In this document: piece after piece, positions 46,890 through 55,980 of the stretch
Position numbering within the stretch: position 1 is the first letter of the stretch
Layout: each line of letters starts with the position of its first letter
NCBI GenBank assembly: GCA_963745955.1
Contig: CAVUZI010000005.1
Span: 186,001-250,000, forward strand
Direction of reading: 5' to 3'
Origin: Bog-756 sp963745955
Lineage (GTDB): Bacteria > Actinomycetota > Acidimicrobiia > Acidimicrobiales > RAAP-2
Length of the DNA stretch: 64,000 bases
The notes under the pieces: generated by a model
The model's database searches: none
Told to the model about the DNA's origin: nothing
Seen by the model: the letters and a program-made list of their open reading frames with translations, nothing else
Position numbers and translations under genes: made by a program

Positions 46890-47756
46890 GTGGACATCGG
46901 CGTCGCCTACCCCCAGATCGAACTTCACGGAGATCCGTCCGCCGTCCGGCAGTTCGGGAGAGCGGTCGAGGATCTGGGCTTTGACCATCTGCTGGCCTAT
47001 GACCATGTACTCGGGGCTGTCCATGCGGATCGGACACCACAACTGTTGGGTCCGTACACCGAACGCGACCCATTCCATGACCCGTTCGTGATGTTCGCCC
47101 ACTTGGCCGGCATCACCGAGCGACTCCGATTCGCCACCGGCATCCTGGTTCTACCTCAGCGCCAGACGGCGCTCGTGGCACGCCAGGCGACCGACGTCGA
47201 TCTACTGTCAGGTGGCCGGCTGCGGATGGGCGTGGGGGTCGGTTGGAACTTTGTCGAATATGAAGCCCTCGGCCAGGACTTTCATACCCGTGGCTCTCGC
47301 CAGGAGGAACAGATCGGGTTGCTCCGTCGGTTGTTCACAGAATCAGTCGTCGACTTCTCGGGTCGTTTCGACCGGATTGACAGGGCCTCGCTCCTACCCA
47401 AGCCGGCCCGATCCATCCCCATTTGGCTCGGTGGATCCGGCGAGAAGGCGTTCGACCGGGCCGCTCGGCTGGGCGACGGCTTCATCTTCTTCGGAGGGGG
47501 TGTCGACCACGCCATCGACGCCTGGACGGGACTACGTGACCGTGTTGCCGGCGCCGGCCGGTCGGTCGAGGATTTCGGCGGGGACTATGTGGCGCTGAGC
47601 GGGGGCGACGTACCCGTCCTCATCGGGGAAATCGACGCATGGCGCGCGGCAGGCGGCACCCACGCCACAGTGGTCACGATGGGCCTCGGGCTTGAATCCG
47701 TCGACGCCCACATCGACTACCTTGCCTCGCTCGCTGGAGAGCTCGAGCTTTCGTAA
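46890..47756 (+). CDS. LLM-class F420-dependent oxidoreductase
   Basis: 288 residues. Luciferase-like pattern: VAYPQIELHGDPSAVRQFGR, GFDHLLAYDHVLGA, RLRFATGILVLPQRQTALVA and GGRLRMGVGVGWNFVEYEAL, the last being the F420-binding signature segment of this group. The GTG start at 46890 is required for the first strand. It is the second LLM gene in the window; the first is at 18789-19679. Substrate unknown. Confidence 0.88.
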   Translation: MDIGVAYPQIELHGDPSAVRQFGRAVEDLGFDHLLAYDHVLGAVHADRTPQLLGPYTERDPFHDPFVMFAHLAGITERLRFATGILVLPQRQTALVARQATDVDLLSGGRLRMGVGVGWNFVEYEALGQDFHTRGSRQEEQIGLLRRLFTESVVDFSGRFDRIDRASLLPKPARSIPIWLGGSGEKAFDRAARLGDGFIFFGGGVDHAIDAWTGLRDRVAGAGRSVEDFGGDYVALSGGDVPVLIGEIDAWRAAGGTHATVVTMGLGLESVDAHIDYLASLAGELELS

Positions 47757-47834
47757 GGCCGGCGAGATCCACAGCTCCACCTCCGTTCCGAATCGGCGCG
47801 GCACCGGTTCTCACCCCACCCACCGGTCGTCGGG

Positions 47835-48587
47835 CTAGACCTCTCCGTCATCCTGCCGATCATCGAACTGCGGCCAGTGCCGGACCTCCTCAGGGGCACC
47901 CAGATCCAGCCGCCAGAGTCCATCGGAATCCTGTGTCCGCAGCGCGGACGTCGATCCGACGGGAAACTCATCACCGATCTTGACCTCTAGGACTTCCCAG
48001 AGTGGTTCCGATCCGGCCCCCGCCACCGACCCCACTGTCCTCTCGCCCACCTTCACCAACAGGGCGCCACCCTCGTCCTGAGGTGCAGTGGCCTGAACGT
48101 TGACCATGATCATGCTGATGTCTCGAAAGGAGAGAATCCCTGTGAGTGGGACAACCCCGATCCAAGACTGTGCATCGTCCACAAGATCAACCCGGCAGGT
48201 GCGGTGCCAGTCTGGTTTGAGGAAGAGGTCCGGGCGATGCCTGACCTGCTCGTCGATGACCGAGGAGTCCTGAAGCATTCTCTTGAATCGGGTGGCCGCA
48301 CCGACCAGCATCGATACTCCTTCGACAAGGCCAGTCACCGCGCTTTCCGGCGTACGCGGGGCAAGGAGTATGTCGACGCGTCGGTCGAGGATAGGTTGAC
48401 CGGGAGGTTGCTTGCCCACTTTTCGGTACTCCTCGATTATGATCTCCCGCGCCTCATCTCGGGATTTCCCTCGGATGGCCTCGCGACAGACAGCATCGAA
48501 CCTCTTCCGCTCGCGTGCCTTTCCGGCCGCCTGGCGAAGTATCTGGTCGAACCGTGGTGGTGGCTCACCGATCGGCATCAGAAGCAC
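47835..48587 (-). CDS. Hypothetical soluble protein
   Basis: 250 residues. The N-terminal half is charged and helical (RQAAGKARERKRFDAVCREA, EAREIIIEEYRKVGKQPPGQ). The C-terminal half is beta-rich (GVVPLTGILSFRDISMIMVN, ALLVKVGERTVGSVAGAGS). No signal peptide or membrane segment is seen, and no family is recognised. It lies at the left edge of the more A/T-rich part of the window. Confidence 0.6.
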   Translation of the reverse strand: MLLMPIGEPPPRFDQILRQAAGKARERKRFDAVCREAIRGKSRDEAREIIIEEYRKVGKQPPGQPILDRRVDILLAPRTPESAVTGLVEGVSMLVGAATRFKRMLQDSSVIDEQVRHRPDLFLKPDWHRTCRVDLVDDAQSWIGVVPLTGILSFRDISMIMVNVQATAPQDEGGALLVKVGERTVGSVAGAGSEPLWEVLEVKIGDEFPVGSTSALRTQDSDGLWRLDLGAPEEVRHWPQFDDRQDDGEV

Positions 48588-49076
48588 TCCGTTCCGGCGT
48601 CACGGATGCTGTCCGCATGCCCATGGCTGACATCATGCCGGATGAACCTCCACCGGGGCATCCCTACGCGCGTCGCACCAGTAACCATCCCTCCCCGATC
48701 ATGAGCCAACTCCGTTGACCACCTCGAGCGCCCCACCTTCCCCTGATAACGCCCAAACTGCCCTGTTGCATGGGGGTGGGACACTCGGCTACATGGGGGG
48801 TGGGACACCCGGCGTCCGGTTCGTACCGGACAGCCGGGAATGCTCGACAAAGGCCGAGTGTCATACTCGGCATGTGCGACAGATGGGGCGGGCTCTCGCA
48901 CCAGGGTTCCGGATCGACTGCCGGGGATGGCAAGAGGCGAAGGAGGACGTTCGTCGAGGTTCCGAGTATCCGATCGTGACTCTGGCTCGCGGTTGCTCGG
49001 CAGGGCCTGGAACCATCCCAGACATCTTCCACTCTCGGATGGCGCGTGGAAGCCGATCGGAAGGACGATTCGAGGC
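48588..49076. other. 489-bp non-coding region with direct repeats and two perfect hairpins
   Basis: No credible gene is seen. It contains CATGGGGGTGGGACAC at 48769-48784 and a near copy with one extra G at 48792-48808. The perfect hairpin GTCCGGT-TCGT-ACCGGAC lies at 48814-48831, and GCCGAGT-GTCAT-ACTCGGC at 48853-48871. Could be a regulatory region, a small RNA or the remains of a repeat element. Confidence 0.6.
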
Positions 49077-49619
49077 TTATCCCCTTCGGAGCGTGTGGAG
49101 GACCCGACCGACAACTGTTGCAGCACCGGGTCCCGTCACGTTCTCCTTGCTGTCGCCGGTGCCGACCGCCTCGACCCCGAGTGCTGGGATCAGATACTCG
49201 ACAATGCCCGCGGGGTTGCTCGTCGTGCACGGCCCGACGTAGACCTGTTGTCCGTTCATCTCTCTCGGTGGGCATTCGAAGGACCGGTTGATGCTGCCGG
49301 CTGGGATCGGCGAGAGGGTCACAGTGGTGGCATCTCGGAAGATGGCCTGACAGGAGGACAAGACGATCGGCCTCCCAAGTTCCAAGGTGCCGGGAGCAGG
49401 GCGGTCCACGCAGGGGTACGTCCGGTGGACGACCCAGTCGCCCGGCACCGAGATCTCGGCCTTGCCGTAGGTGTACGTCTTCCACCCTCTGGGCACGGTG
49501 ATCAGGCTGCTCGGGGGTTTGTGCCGAGTGGCCGTCCCGGAATTGGAGGAACAAGCAGAGAAAGTGCTGACCAGGGCCAACAGCGAGGCTGCCGTCATGG
49601 TTGACCACCGGCGTCTCAA
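49077..49619 (-). CDS. Putative lipoprotein
   Basis: 180 residues from TTG 49619, or 173 from ATG 49598. Signal peptide with lipobox: TAASLLALVSTFSACSS, cysteine near residue 23. The mature domain is beta-rich: SLITVPRGWKTYTYGKAEIS, VPGDWVVHRTYPC, NGQQVYVGPCTTSNP. Two further cysteines in FECPPRE and VGPC may form a disulfide. No family is recognised; probably anchored on the outer face of the membrane. Confidence 0.6.
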   Translation of the reverse strand: MRRRWSTMTAASLLALVSTFSACSSNSGTATRHKPPSSLITVPRGWKTYTYGKAEISVPGDWVVHRTYPCVDRPAPGTLELGRPIVLSSCQAIFRDATTVTLSPIPAGSINRSFECPPREMNGQQVYVGPCTTSNPAGIVEYLIPALGVEAVGTGDSKENVTGPGAATVVGRVLHTLRRG

Positions 49620-49905
49620 GGCGCCCGCAATTCACGTCGTGGATGAGACATGGTTCCCGATCTCCCAGGTCCGAGAGTAGGACTTCTTTGAACTATGACT
49701 GGTCGAGGCCCAAAGAGGTTCGCTGCGGTCGCGGTGCTGACCCTCTGCGCAGCAACCAGAACGGCGAGTCAGGCGCAATGTGTCGCTCAGGGTGAGGAGT
49801 ATGTGACGACGCGTGACACTGGTTGCCGACGTGGCCCTTCCGTGTTATTTCTTCACCCGGGCGGGCGTGCGGACAGGCACCCCGAGGCAGGAGGGAAGTC
49901 GATCC

Positions 49906-50349
49906 ATGGGTGTACGTCATCGGAGAAGCATGCGAGCTGTTCTGACCGGGTCATTGCTGTTCTGCGCGGTGCTCACCGCCCCGGTGCTGGTTGGGATCGC
50001 TGGTCCAGCCTCTCCGGCCACCGCGGTGGCCCCGTTCAAGATCGCAACCACGTCCCTTCCGGATGCCACGCCTGGAACGCCCTACGCCGCGGTGACCCTC
50101 CACGCCGCCAATGTCGGCGTCAGCGTCAGCCCCTACGTGACCAGCCTGAAGTGGAAGAAGGTCTATGGGCCTACGGGGCTGAAGGTTTCCAAGGCCGGGG
50201 TGCTGTCTGGGACGCCGCGCAAGAAGCTGGCCGCAGGGACGAGTTCGATCACCGTCAAGGTGACGGAGAGGGTGACGACGCCCAACGGCAAGAAGAAGGT
50301 CAGGACCAAGACGACGGTTGAGGCCACCATTCCCCTCACTGTCACCTGA
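49906..50349 (+). CDS. Secreted single-domain protein with a putative-Ig (He_PIG-like) fold
   Basis: 147 residues. Signal peptide MGVRHRRSMRAVLTGSLLFC followed by a hydrophobic stretch to ASPATA. The mature part (LPDATPGTPYAAVTLHA, then KVSKAGVLSGTPRKKLAAGT and SSITVKVTE) shows the LPxGTPGxxY and GxxSGTP hallmarks of He_PIG domains. ATG 49906 is chosen for the AGGAGGGAA ribosome site. The tail is Lys-rich. It may bind cell-wall or extracellular polymers; function unknown. Confidence 0.72.
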   Translation: MGVRHRRSMRAVLTGSLLFCAVLTAPVLVGIAGPASPATAVAPFKIATTSLPDATPGTPYAAVTLHAANVGVSVSPYVTSLKWKKVYGPTGLKVSKAGVLSGTPRKKLAAGTSSITVKVTERVTTPNGKKKVRTKTTVEATIPLTVT

Positions 50350-50373
50350 TCCACCCTTCAACAGGTCAGACTG

Positions 50374-50393
50374 CCCCGGCGACAGGGCCGGGG
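50374..50393 (+). terminator. Terminator-like hairpin after the He_PIG-like gene
   Basis: Perfect 7-bp stem CCCCGGC/GCCGGGG with a 6-base loop, 24 bp after the stop codon at 50349. No T-run follows. High-GC actinobacteria often use such U-poor hairpins, but activity is inferred. Confidence 0.4.
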
Positions 50394-50566
50394 TGGAGGT
50401 CGGGACAACGCGCCGCGGGGCCGGGTTCTCCATCTCTGGGGCACGTCACTACCGCTCCTGTTCCCCAGACCCTTCCAGAAGCCCCAGAGGGCGTGCCTTC
50501 CCGTGGGGGAGTGACCAGCACACCCCGGGGATGGCGCCACCTACGTCAACATCCCATGGCACCGGG

Positions 50567-50899
50567 TCACCCGGATAGAAGCCCGAGAGCACGTGCGCAC
50601 ATTTCGCACCTGTTGATCGGTTGGGTTTGATCGAAGTTGCGCTCACCGGTGACATCCACCTGCACGGCAAGACCGCACGGAGTCTCGGCGGCTTGGCCCC
50701 CGTCCTCAACGGCGACAGCGTGAACCGCAACGAGTTCTGTGTAGTAGGTGACCCTGCGGGAGCGCGATTGACTGGTCAGGAACAGCCGCGTCTGGTGCCA
50801 AGCCCTGTACTCGGGTTCCACCGTAGAAACGGTCTGTTCCGCATTGGTCCGCACCGGCACAATCGGATCAGCTGCCATGGACATGACATCGGCTGCCAA
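50567..50899 (-). CDS. Doubtful small protein in the 50.35-51.2 kb gap
   Basis: An open frame of 110 residues ending in CEMCARALGLLSG with one C-x2-C. Internal ATGs allow a 100-103-residue form starting at MAADPIVPVRTN. It reads as ordinary protein (HQTRLFLTSQSRSRRVTYYT) but matches nothing I know. The 858-bp gap otherwise holds the hairpin at 50374 and a 25-bp exact repeat at 51011-51035 shared with 22668-22692. Confidence 0.3.
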   Translation of the reverse strand: MAADVMSMAADPIVPVRTNAEQTVSTVEPEYRAWHQTRLFLTSQSRSRRVTYYTELVAVHAVAVEDGGQAAETPCGLAVQVDVTGERNFDQTQPINRCEMCARALGLLSG

Positions 50900-51207
50900 T
50901 CAGATGAACTTGACTCGAAGGCAGGGAATGATGGGGGGATCGCTTCATTCTTGTAGATCGTCACCGGCGACGAGGACCAGTCTCATCCCTGCGGCTACCC
51001 TTTCCAGTGACGACCAGACTTCCCGGCGCTCCGCTTCAAGCTTGATCCAACGAGCTCGACTGTCCGGAGCGCCGGTCCCCCGGGCCATCGATGCTGTACG
51101 ATCCCTGACTCAGGAATTCTCTGTGCAACGGTGCCGGACGGCAGGAGATCTGGGGTGCTCAGCAGCAACGCTTCGTCGGGTGAATCGAGCGTGACGGGGG
51201 AAGTGTC

Positions 51208-53619
51208 TTGACGACCACCGGGGGGCTGACGGCAGGTCCTGTCGCTGCCGAGGGGAGCGTGGTCGAGTCGCCTGCCCCGACAGACGGACATCGCCGATGG
51301 CTCCCCGACCTGGCGGGCATCGTGTTCGTCGTCGTAGCTGCAGGCGTCGCGATGGCGCCGGCACTTTCCCATGGCTGGTCTCTCGGACCGTACGATCAAC
51401 TCCTGAAGTTCGGCCTGACCCAACGCCCTCATACGACGGTTCACAACACACAGGTTTACGACCTCATTCGAGAGATCATTCCCTGGACAACGCTCTCGTG
51501 GATGCAGGTACATCACGGGCTCCTGCCCTTGTGGAATCCCTACAGCACCTTGGGGGCTCCACTGGCCTTCAACTGGCAGTCGGGCGCCTTCAGTCTCCCG
51601 GCTTTGTTGGGTTATCTGATCCCCCTCCGCTACTCCTACACCTTCCAGGTGCTCGTGACGCTGCTCATCGGTGGTACAGGAATCTACGTACTCAGCCGGA
51701 CCATGCGGCTGGGCGTACTGGGTGCGACCATGGCCGCGACGACGTTCGAGCTCGGTGGATCGTTCTTTGCGATCCTCGGGTGGCCCATCGCCGCGGTCAT
51801 GTCGTGGTCCGGTTGGATGTTCGCGTGCACCATCCTCGTCGTACTAGGCCGAAACCGCGGACGCGATATCGCCTTGTTCGCCCTCGTCCTGGCATTCGCT
51901 GTCTATGCGGGTGAACCGGACACGCTGGTGGTTCTTCTCGTCGGGCTTGGCGTATTCCTCGTTGCCATCCTCGTGCAACGCACCCGGACGTTCCAGCTGA
52001 AAGAAGCCGTCGGCCGCCCTCTTTTGGACATGGCCCTCGGTTCAGCCGCGGGAGTGGGTCTCGCCGCACCACTCATCCTCCCGGGCTCGCAGTTGTTGTC
52101 CGGCGCGGTGCGAGCCACCTCCCACCACACCGCCTTTCCCGCCTACCAGATCATAAATCTGACGTTTGCGACGTTCGACGGTTCGTCGCTGGCAGGAAGC
52201 CGGTCCTTCGAACCTCCCGGTCTGGGGTTGGTCTCAACCGCCGACTACATCGGGGTAATCCCCGTCGTGCTCGCCCTGGTGGCATTGATCACGATCCGGC
52301 GTCGGCCCGCAGTGAACGCTCTCGGTGCTGTGGCCATCGTTGGATACCTCCTCACCTACTTCTCTCCCCTCGTCTCTCTTCTCAATACCTTTCCAAAGCT
52401 CGGCCAGATTCGTTGGGATCGCGGAATCCAGCTCGTCGGGTTCTCGCTCGCCCTCCTAGCTGGCGCAGGGTTGGACAAGCTCGTGCGCTCAGGCAATAAG
52501 CCGGCAGTGCGACGTTGGTTGGGAGCGGGATTCGGCGGATCTGCTCTGTTGCTGCTCTTCATATTGGGCTTTGAACGGGGAAACCTCTCACCGCTTGACG
52601 CCACCATACGGACGAGGAGTTTCATATGGCCCGGTATCGAGGTCGTCATCGGGCTTGTGGTGTTCGCGTTCTTGGTGCTCGTCGCCTCTCGCCGGCGAAA
52701 TCGAGAACCGTCCGATAGCCCCTGGTACACCGACCCGAGCCATATCGCCGGGACTGTCCTGTTGGTCAGCTCCACGGCCCTTCTCGTGGCCATCGGCGCA
52801 TCATGGTGGTCGGCGAACACCACGTACCTCGCACCGACCGCATCGGAGACCGCGCTGCAACGGGCGGTGGGTACTTCGATAGTCGGGTTCGGCACTTCAT
52901 CGTGCGAGCTCCCTCCGACCGTCGGAATTTTGCCGAATGTCAATATCGTGTACGGGATCCACGAGTTCGACACCTACGAGCCGATGACCCCACGGAAGCT
53001 CTATGGAGCGTGGAAGGCGTCGACCGGGCAAAGCGCGGTACCTGTCGGCCCAAACGGATACCCGTCCGCGCTACCGACAATGTTCTGCCCAGCTGTTACG
53101 ACTACTGCATCGGCGCGCTTGTTCGGAGTCGGCTTCGTATTGGAGCCGCGAGGTGCCAAAGGGCCGCCCGGGAGCGTCTTCGACATGAAGGTGGGCAACG
53201 AGGAGTTGTACCGGATTCCGGGGGCGGCAGTTGCAACACTCACTCCGGCTCCCTCCCACGCTTCGTTGCCACCTGCCGAAGCGACCGGAACGCCGGTGAC
53301 GGTGACGTACCCCAACTCCATGTCCTGGAACATGGTGACCCACTCCACCACCCCCCAAGTCCTCCGGCTTCGCCTCACCGACGTTCCGGGTTGGCACGCC
53401 TCGATCGATGGCAAACCGTTGCAGCTATTCGAGTTCAACCGCGCAATGCTCCAAGCGAGGATCCCGGCCGGAACGCACACGATCGAACTCCGTTACTGGC
53501 CGGATTCCTTCACGCTCGGGATTGTGTTGGCCGGAATCACGGTCATCATTCTGGGGGCCGCGGCTGCCTCCCGACTCTTCAGGAGACGAAGACAGAAGGA
53601 AGCAGTGAGTACGGCTTGA
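51208..53619 (+). CDS. Gene B': intact YfhO-like membrane protein
   Basis: 803 residues, intact. Many membrane helices with the YfhO order: DLAGIVFVVVAAGVAMAPAL, VYDLIREIIPWTTLSW, LPLWNPYSTLGAPLAFNWQS, AVMSWSGWMFACTILVV, SSLAGSRSF, and the C-terminal soluble part PGWHASIDGKPLQLFEFN and AGTHTIELRYWPDSF. YfhO-family GT-C-like proteins are linked to glycosylation of cell-surface polymers. The TTG start has GGGGGAA about 6 bp upstream. It is convergent with C' (6-bp gap). Paralogue of the broken gene B at 28189-30569. Confidence 0.85.
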   Translation: MTTTGGLTAGPVAAEGSVVESPAPTDGHRRWLPDLAGIVFVVVAAGVAMAPALSHGWSLGPYDQLLKFGLTQRPHTTVHNTQVYDLIREIIPWTTLSWMQVHHGLLPLWNPYSTLGAPLAFNWQSGAFSLPALLGYLIPLRYSYTFQVLVTLLIGGTGIYVLSRTMRLGVLGATMAATTFELGGSFFAILGWPIAAVMSWSGWMFACTILVVLGRNRGRDIALFALVLAFAVYAGEPDTLVVLLVGLGVFLVAILVQRTRTFQLKEAVGRPLLDMALGSAAGVGLAAPLILPGSQLLSGAVRATSHHTAFPAYQIINLTFATFDGSSLAGSRSFEPPGLGLVSTADYIGVIPVVLALVALITIRRRPAVNALGAVAIVGYLLTYFSPLVSLLNTFPKLGQIRWDRGIQLVGFSLALLAGAGLDKLVRSGNKPAVRRWLGAGFGGSALLLLFILGFERGNLSPLDATIRTRSFIWPGIEVVIGLVVFAFLVLVASRRRNREPSDSPWYTDPSHIAGTVLLVSSTALLVAIGASWWSANTTYLAPTASETALQRAVGTSIVGFGTSSCELPPTVGILPNVNIVYGIHEFDTYEPMTPRKLYGAWKASTGQSAVPVGPNGYPSALPTMFCPAVTTTASARLFGVGFVLEPRGAKGPPGSVFDMKVGNEELYRIPGAAVATLTPAPSHASLPPAEATGTPVTVTYPNSMSWNMVTHSTTPQVLRLRLTDVPGWHASIDGKPLQLFEFNRAMLQARIPAGTHTIELRYWPDSFTLGIVLAGITVIILGAAAASRLFRRRRQKEAVSTA

Positions 53620-53625
53620 GGGAGC

Positions 53626-55980
53626 TCAGGCCTCTGCATGTCCCGGGCGCCGGTGTCGAATCCTCGCTCCGACGGTGATCAGCAGCAGGAGCCCGATCGC
53701 GCTGCAGGCGGCGACAGCGATTCCAACGTTGAACGCGTCGGGCCAATAGTGCAACTCGATCGTGTGCGTACCGGCCGGGACCCTCGCCTGAAGCATCGCC
53801 CCTGCAAACGGCATCAGAGGCAGCGGCTTGCCGTCGATCGAGGCGTGCCAACCCGGAACGTCGGTGAGGCGCAGCCGGAGCACCTGTGAGGTGGCGGAGT
53901 GGGTTACGACCTTCCAGGAGTTCGGGCTGGGATACGTCACACTGAGTGGCTTACCTGTTGCCTCCACGGACGGCAACCTTCCACCCGCACCAAGTCGGGT
54001 GAGCGTGGCCACGGAAGCATCGGGGATGCGGTAGAGCCGCTCGCCACCGATCGAGGTAACGTAGACGCTCCCTACGGGACCACTCTTTCTGAGGCGCTGC
54101 TCGAGGACATAGGTGACTCCGAACAGGCGGGCCTGAGCCGCCGTCGTGATGACCGGGCAGAACATCGAGATCGGGGATACATCGGCGAGAGGACCGACTG
54201 CTGTCGGACTTTGCCCGGTGAAGCGAATCCAAGATTTGTACAGCGACTCTGGGATCAGCGGATCGTAGTAATCGAGTTCGTGTACCCGATAGACGAGGTT
54301 GACATTTGGTGGGATACCCAATGCCGGTGTGTAGTAGCAACTCGCGGGCCCGAACCCCACGACCGAGTTTCCCACAGCTTGCTGCAGGCTCGTCACATTG
54401 GGCGTGGGGACGAGAAAGGAGTTGCTCGAGGGCCACCACGGCGTGCCGATGGCTACCAGGCAGCCCGTCGACACCAGCAGTAGGACCCCTCCCGCCGTCC
54501 AACCCGGATCGGTGAGCAAGCGGTATCTGCCCGTGTCGGCATGGACCCGGCGGCCCATTGCCACGAGATACAGGAAAACCAGGAGGCCGACCGCAACTTC
54601 GACAGCCGGCCAGATGAAGCTCCTGGCTCGTATGGAAGCCTCGAAGCGGGGAAGGTTGCCACGGCCGAACAACCAGATGACGATGAGCAGCACACCGATC
54701 GAGCCGAACCCCGCACCCATCCAGTTGCGAACCTGGCGGCCACCGTGCGAACGGACAACCTCGTTCAGACCCGCTCCGGCAAGCACGCTCAGTGCAAAAG
54801 CGAGGAGTTGAATGGCGCGAACCCATCGGATCTCACCGAAACCTGGCAATCCATTGAGCAGAGAGACGAGAGGCGACACAAAGACCAGGGCGGCCATGAC
54901 AGCGGCGACGCAGCCGAACCCGATCACGGCCGGCCGGCGTCGCAGCACGCCGAGCGCAACCACGGCAAGGACCAATGCAATGACACCCACATACACCGCG
55001 GTCGGCACATACTGAACTCCGTGAACATCGAAGTATTTGCTTCGACCCAACGGCCAGCCGTTGAACTTCTGGAAGATGACATGGAGAACGTCGTGGATCG
55101 GATACGCGTTGTGTCGTCCGGCAGCACGAACGGAGCCTGAAGACAGCTGAGCGGCAGGAAAGGCGAACGGTGCCGCGAGCCCCAACCCCGCGACGACTCC
55201 AATGCCGAGGTCGAGCCCGGGGCGGAGCGTGCCATTCGACCATCCCATCCGCCCGGCCCGGAAACCCAGGAGGACAACGAGGAACACGGCAAGTGAGATT
55301 GCGAGGAGGACCAGGGTGTCCGGTTGTCCTGCATAGATCGCCAGCGCAAGGACAATCGCGAGTTGTACGGTGCTCCGCCGTCTGTGGTTGCCCCTCACAA
55401 CGAGGATCGCGCACCCGAACAGCCAACCCGCCCATGACATCGTTGCCGCGATCGGCCAACCCAGCAAGGCCATGAATGCCCCGTTGAGCTCGAATACGGT
55501 GGCACCCATCGCTGCCCCGAGGATGCCGAGACGCAGAATCCGTCCGAGCACGTACACTCCGCTTCCGCCGATGACAAGGGTGAGAATTACCTGCAGCGTG
55601 AAGTCGAAACGTACCGGGGCCAGATAGCCCACCAGGGCGGGGATACTGAAGGTGGCTGACTGCCAGTTGAAGGCCAAAGGTGCCCCCAAGATCCCATAGG
55701 GATTCCAGAGCGGCAGGAATCCCGCATGAACCTGCGTCCATGAGAGCGTCGTCCAGGGGATGATCTCTCGAATCAGGTCGGAGATCTGGTCGTTCTGGAT
55801 CTTGATATGCAGCTTGCTCGTCAGGCCGAACTGTGAGAGTTGGTCGAACGGACCGAGCAACCGGCCGTGGGCAAGGGCTGGCGCCATCAGCAGACCGGCC
55901 GCAGCGAGGACGAAAGCGATACCCAACAGGTCAGGAGCCCAACGCCGCTGTCGAACGCCACGCTGGTTCTCCGGGCTCAA
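53626..55980 (-). CDS. Gene C': intact YfhO-like membrane protein
   Basis: 784 residues. Same family and helix pattern: DLLGIAFVLAAAGLLMAPAL, ISDLIREIIPWTTLSWTQVH, LPLWNPYGILGAPLAFNWQS, FQKFNGWPLGRSKYFDVHG, VPTAVYVGVIALVLAVVALG, and the tail PGWHASIDGKPLPLMPFAGA. The TTG start at 55980-55978 overlaps the stop of A', so the two are translationally coupled. Paralogue of the broken gene C. Family role as for B'. Confidence 0.85.
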   Translation of the reverse strand: MSPENQRGVRQRRWAPDLLGIAFVLAAAGLLMAPALAHGRLLGPFDQLSQFGLTSKLHIKIQNDQISDLIREIIPWTTLSWTQVHAGFLPLWNPYGILGAPLAFNWQSATFSIPALVGYLAPVRFDFTLQVILTLVIGGSGVYVLGRILRLGILGAAMGATVFELNGAFMALLGWPIAATMSWAGWLFGCAILVVRGNHRRRSTVQLAIVLALAIYAGQPDTLVLLAISLAVFLVVLLGFRAGRMGWSNGTLRPGLDLGIGVVAGLGLAAPFAFPAAQLSSGSVRAAGRHNAYPIHDVLHVIFQKFNGWPLGRSKYFDVHGVQYVPTAVYVGVIALVLAVVALGVLRRRPAVIGFGCVAAVMAALVFVSPLVSLLNGLPGFGEIRWVRAIQLLAFALSVLAGAGLNEVVRSHGGRQVRNWMGAGFGSIGVLLIVIWLFGRGNLPRFEASIRARSFIWPAVEVAVGLLVFLYLVAMGRRVHADTGRYRLLTDPGWTAGGVLLLVSTGCLVAIGTPWWPSSNSFLVPTPNVTSLQQAVGNSVVGFGPASCYYTPALGIPPNVNLVYRVHELDYYDPLIPESLYKSWIRFTGQSPTAVGPLADVSPISMFCPVITTAAQARLFGVTYVLEQRLRKSGPVGSVYVTSIGGERLYRIPDASVATLTRLGAGGRLPSVEATGKPLSVTYPSPNSWKVVTHSATSQVLRLRLTDVPGWHASIDGKPLPLMPFAGAMLQARVPAGTHTIELHYWPDAFNVGIAVAACSAIGLLLLITVGARIRHRRPGHAEA

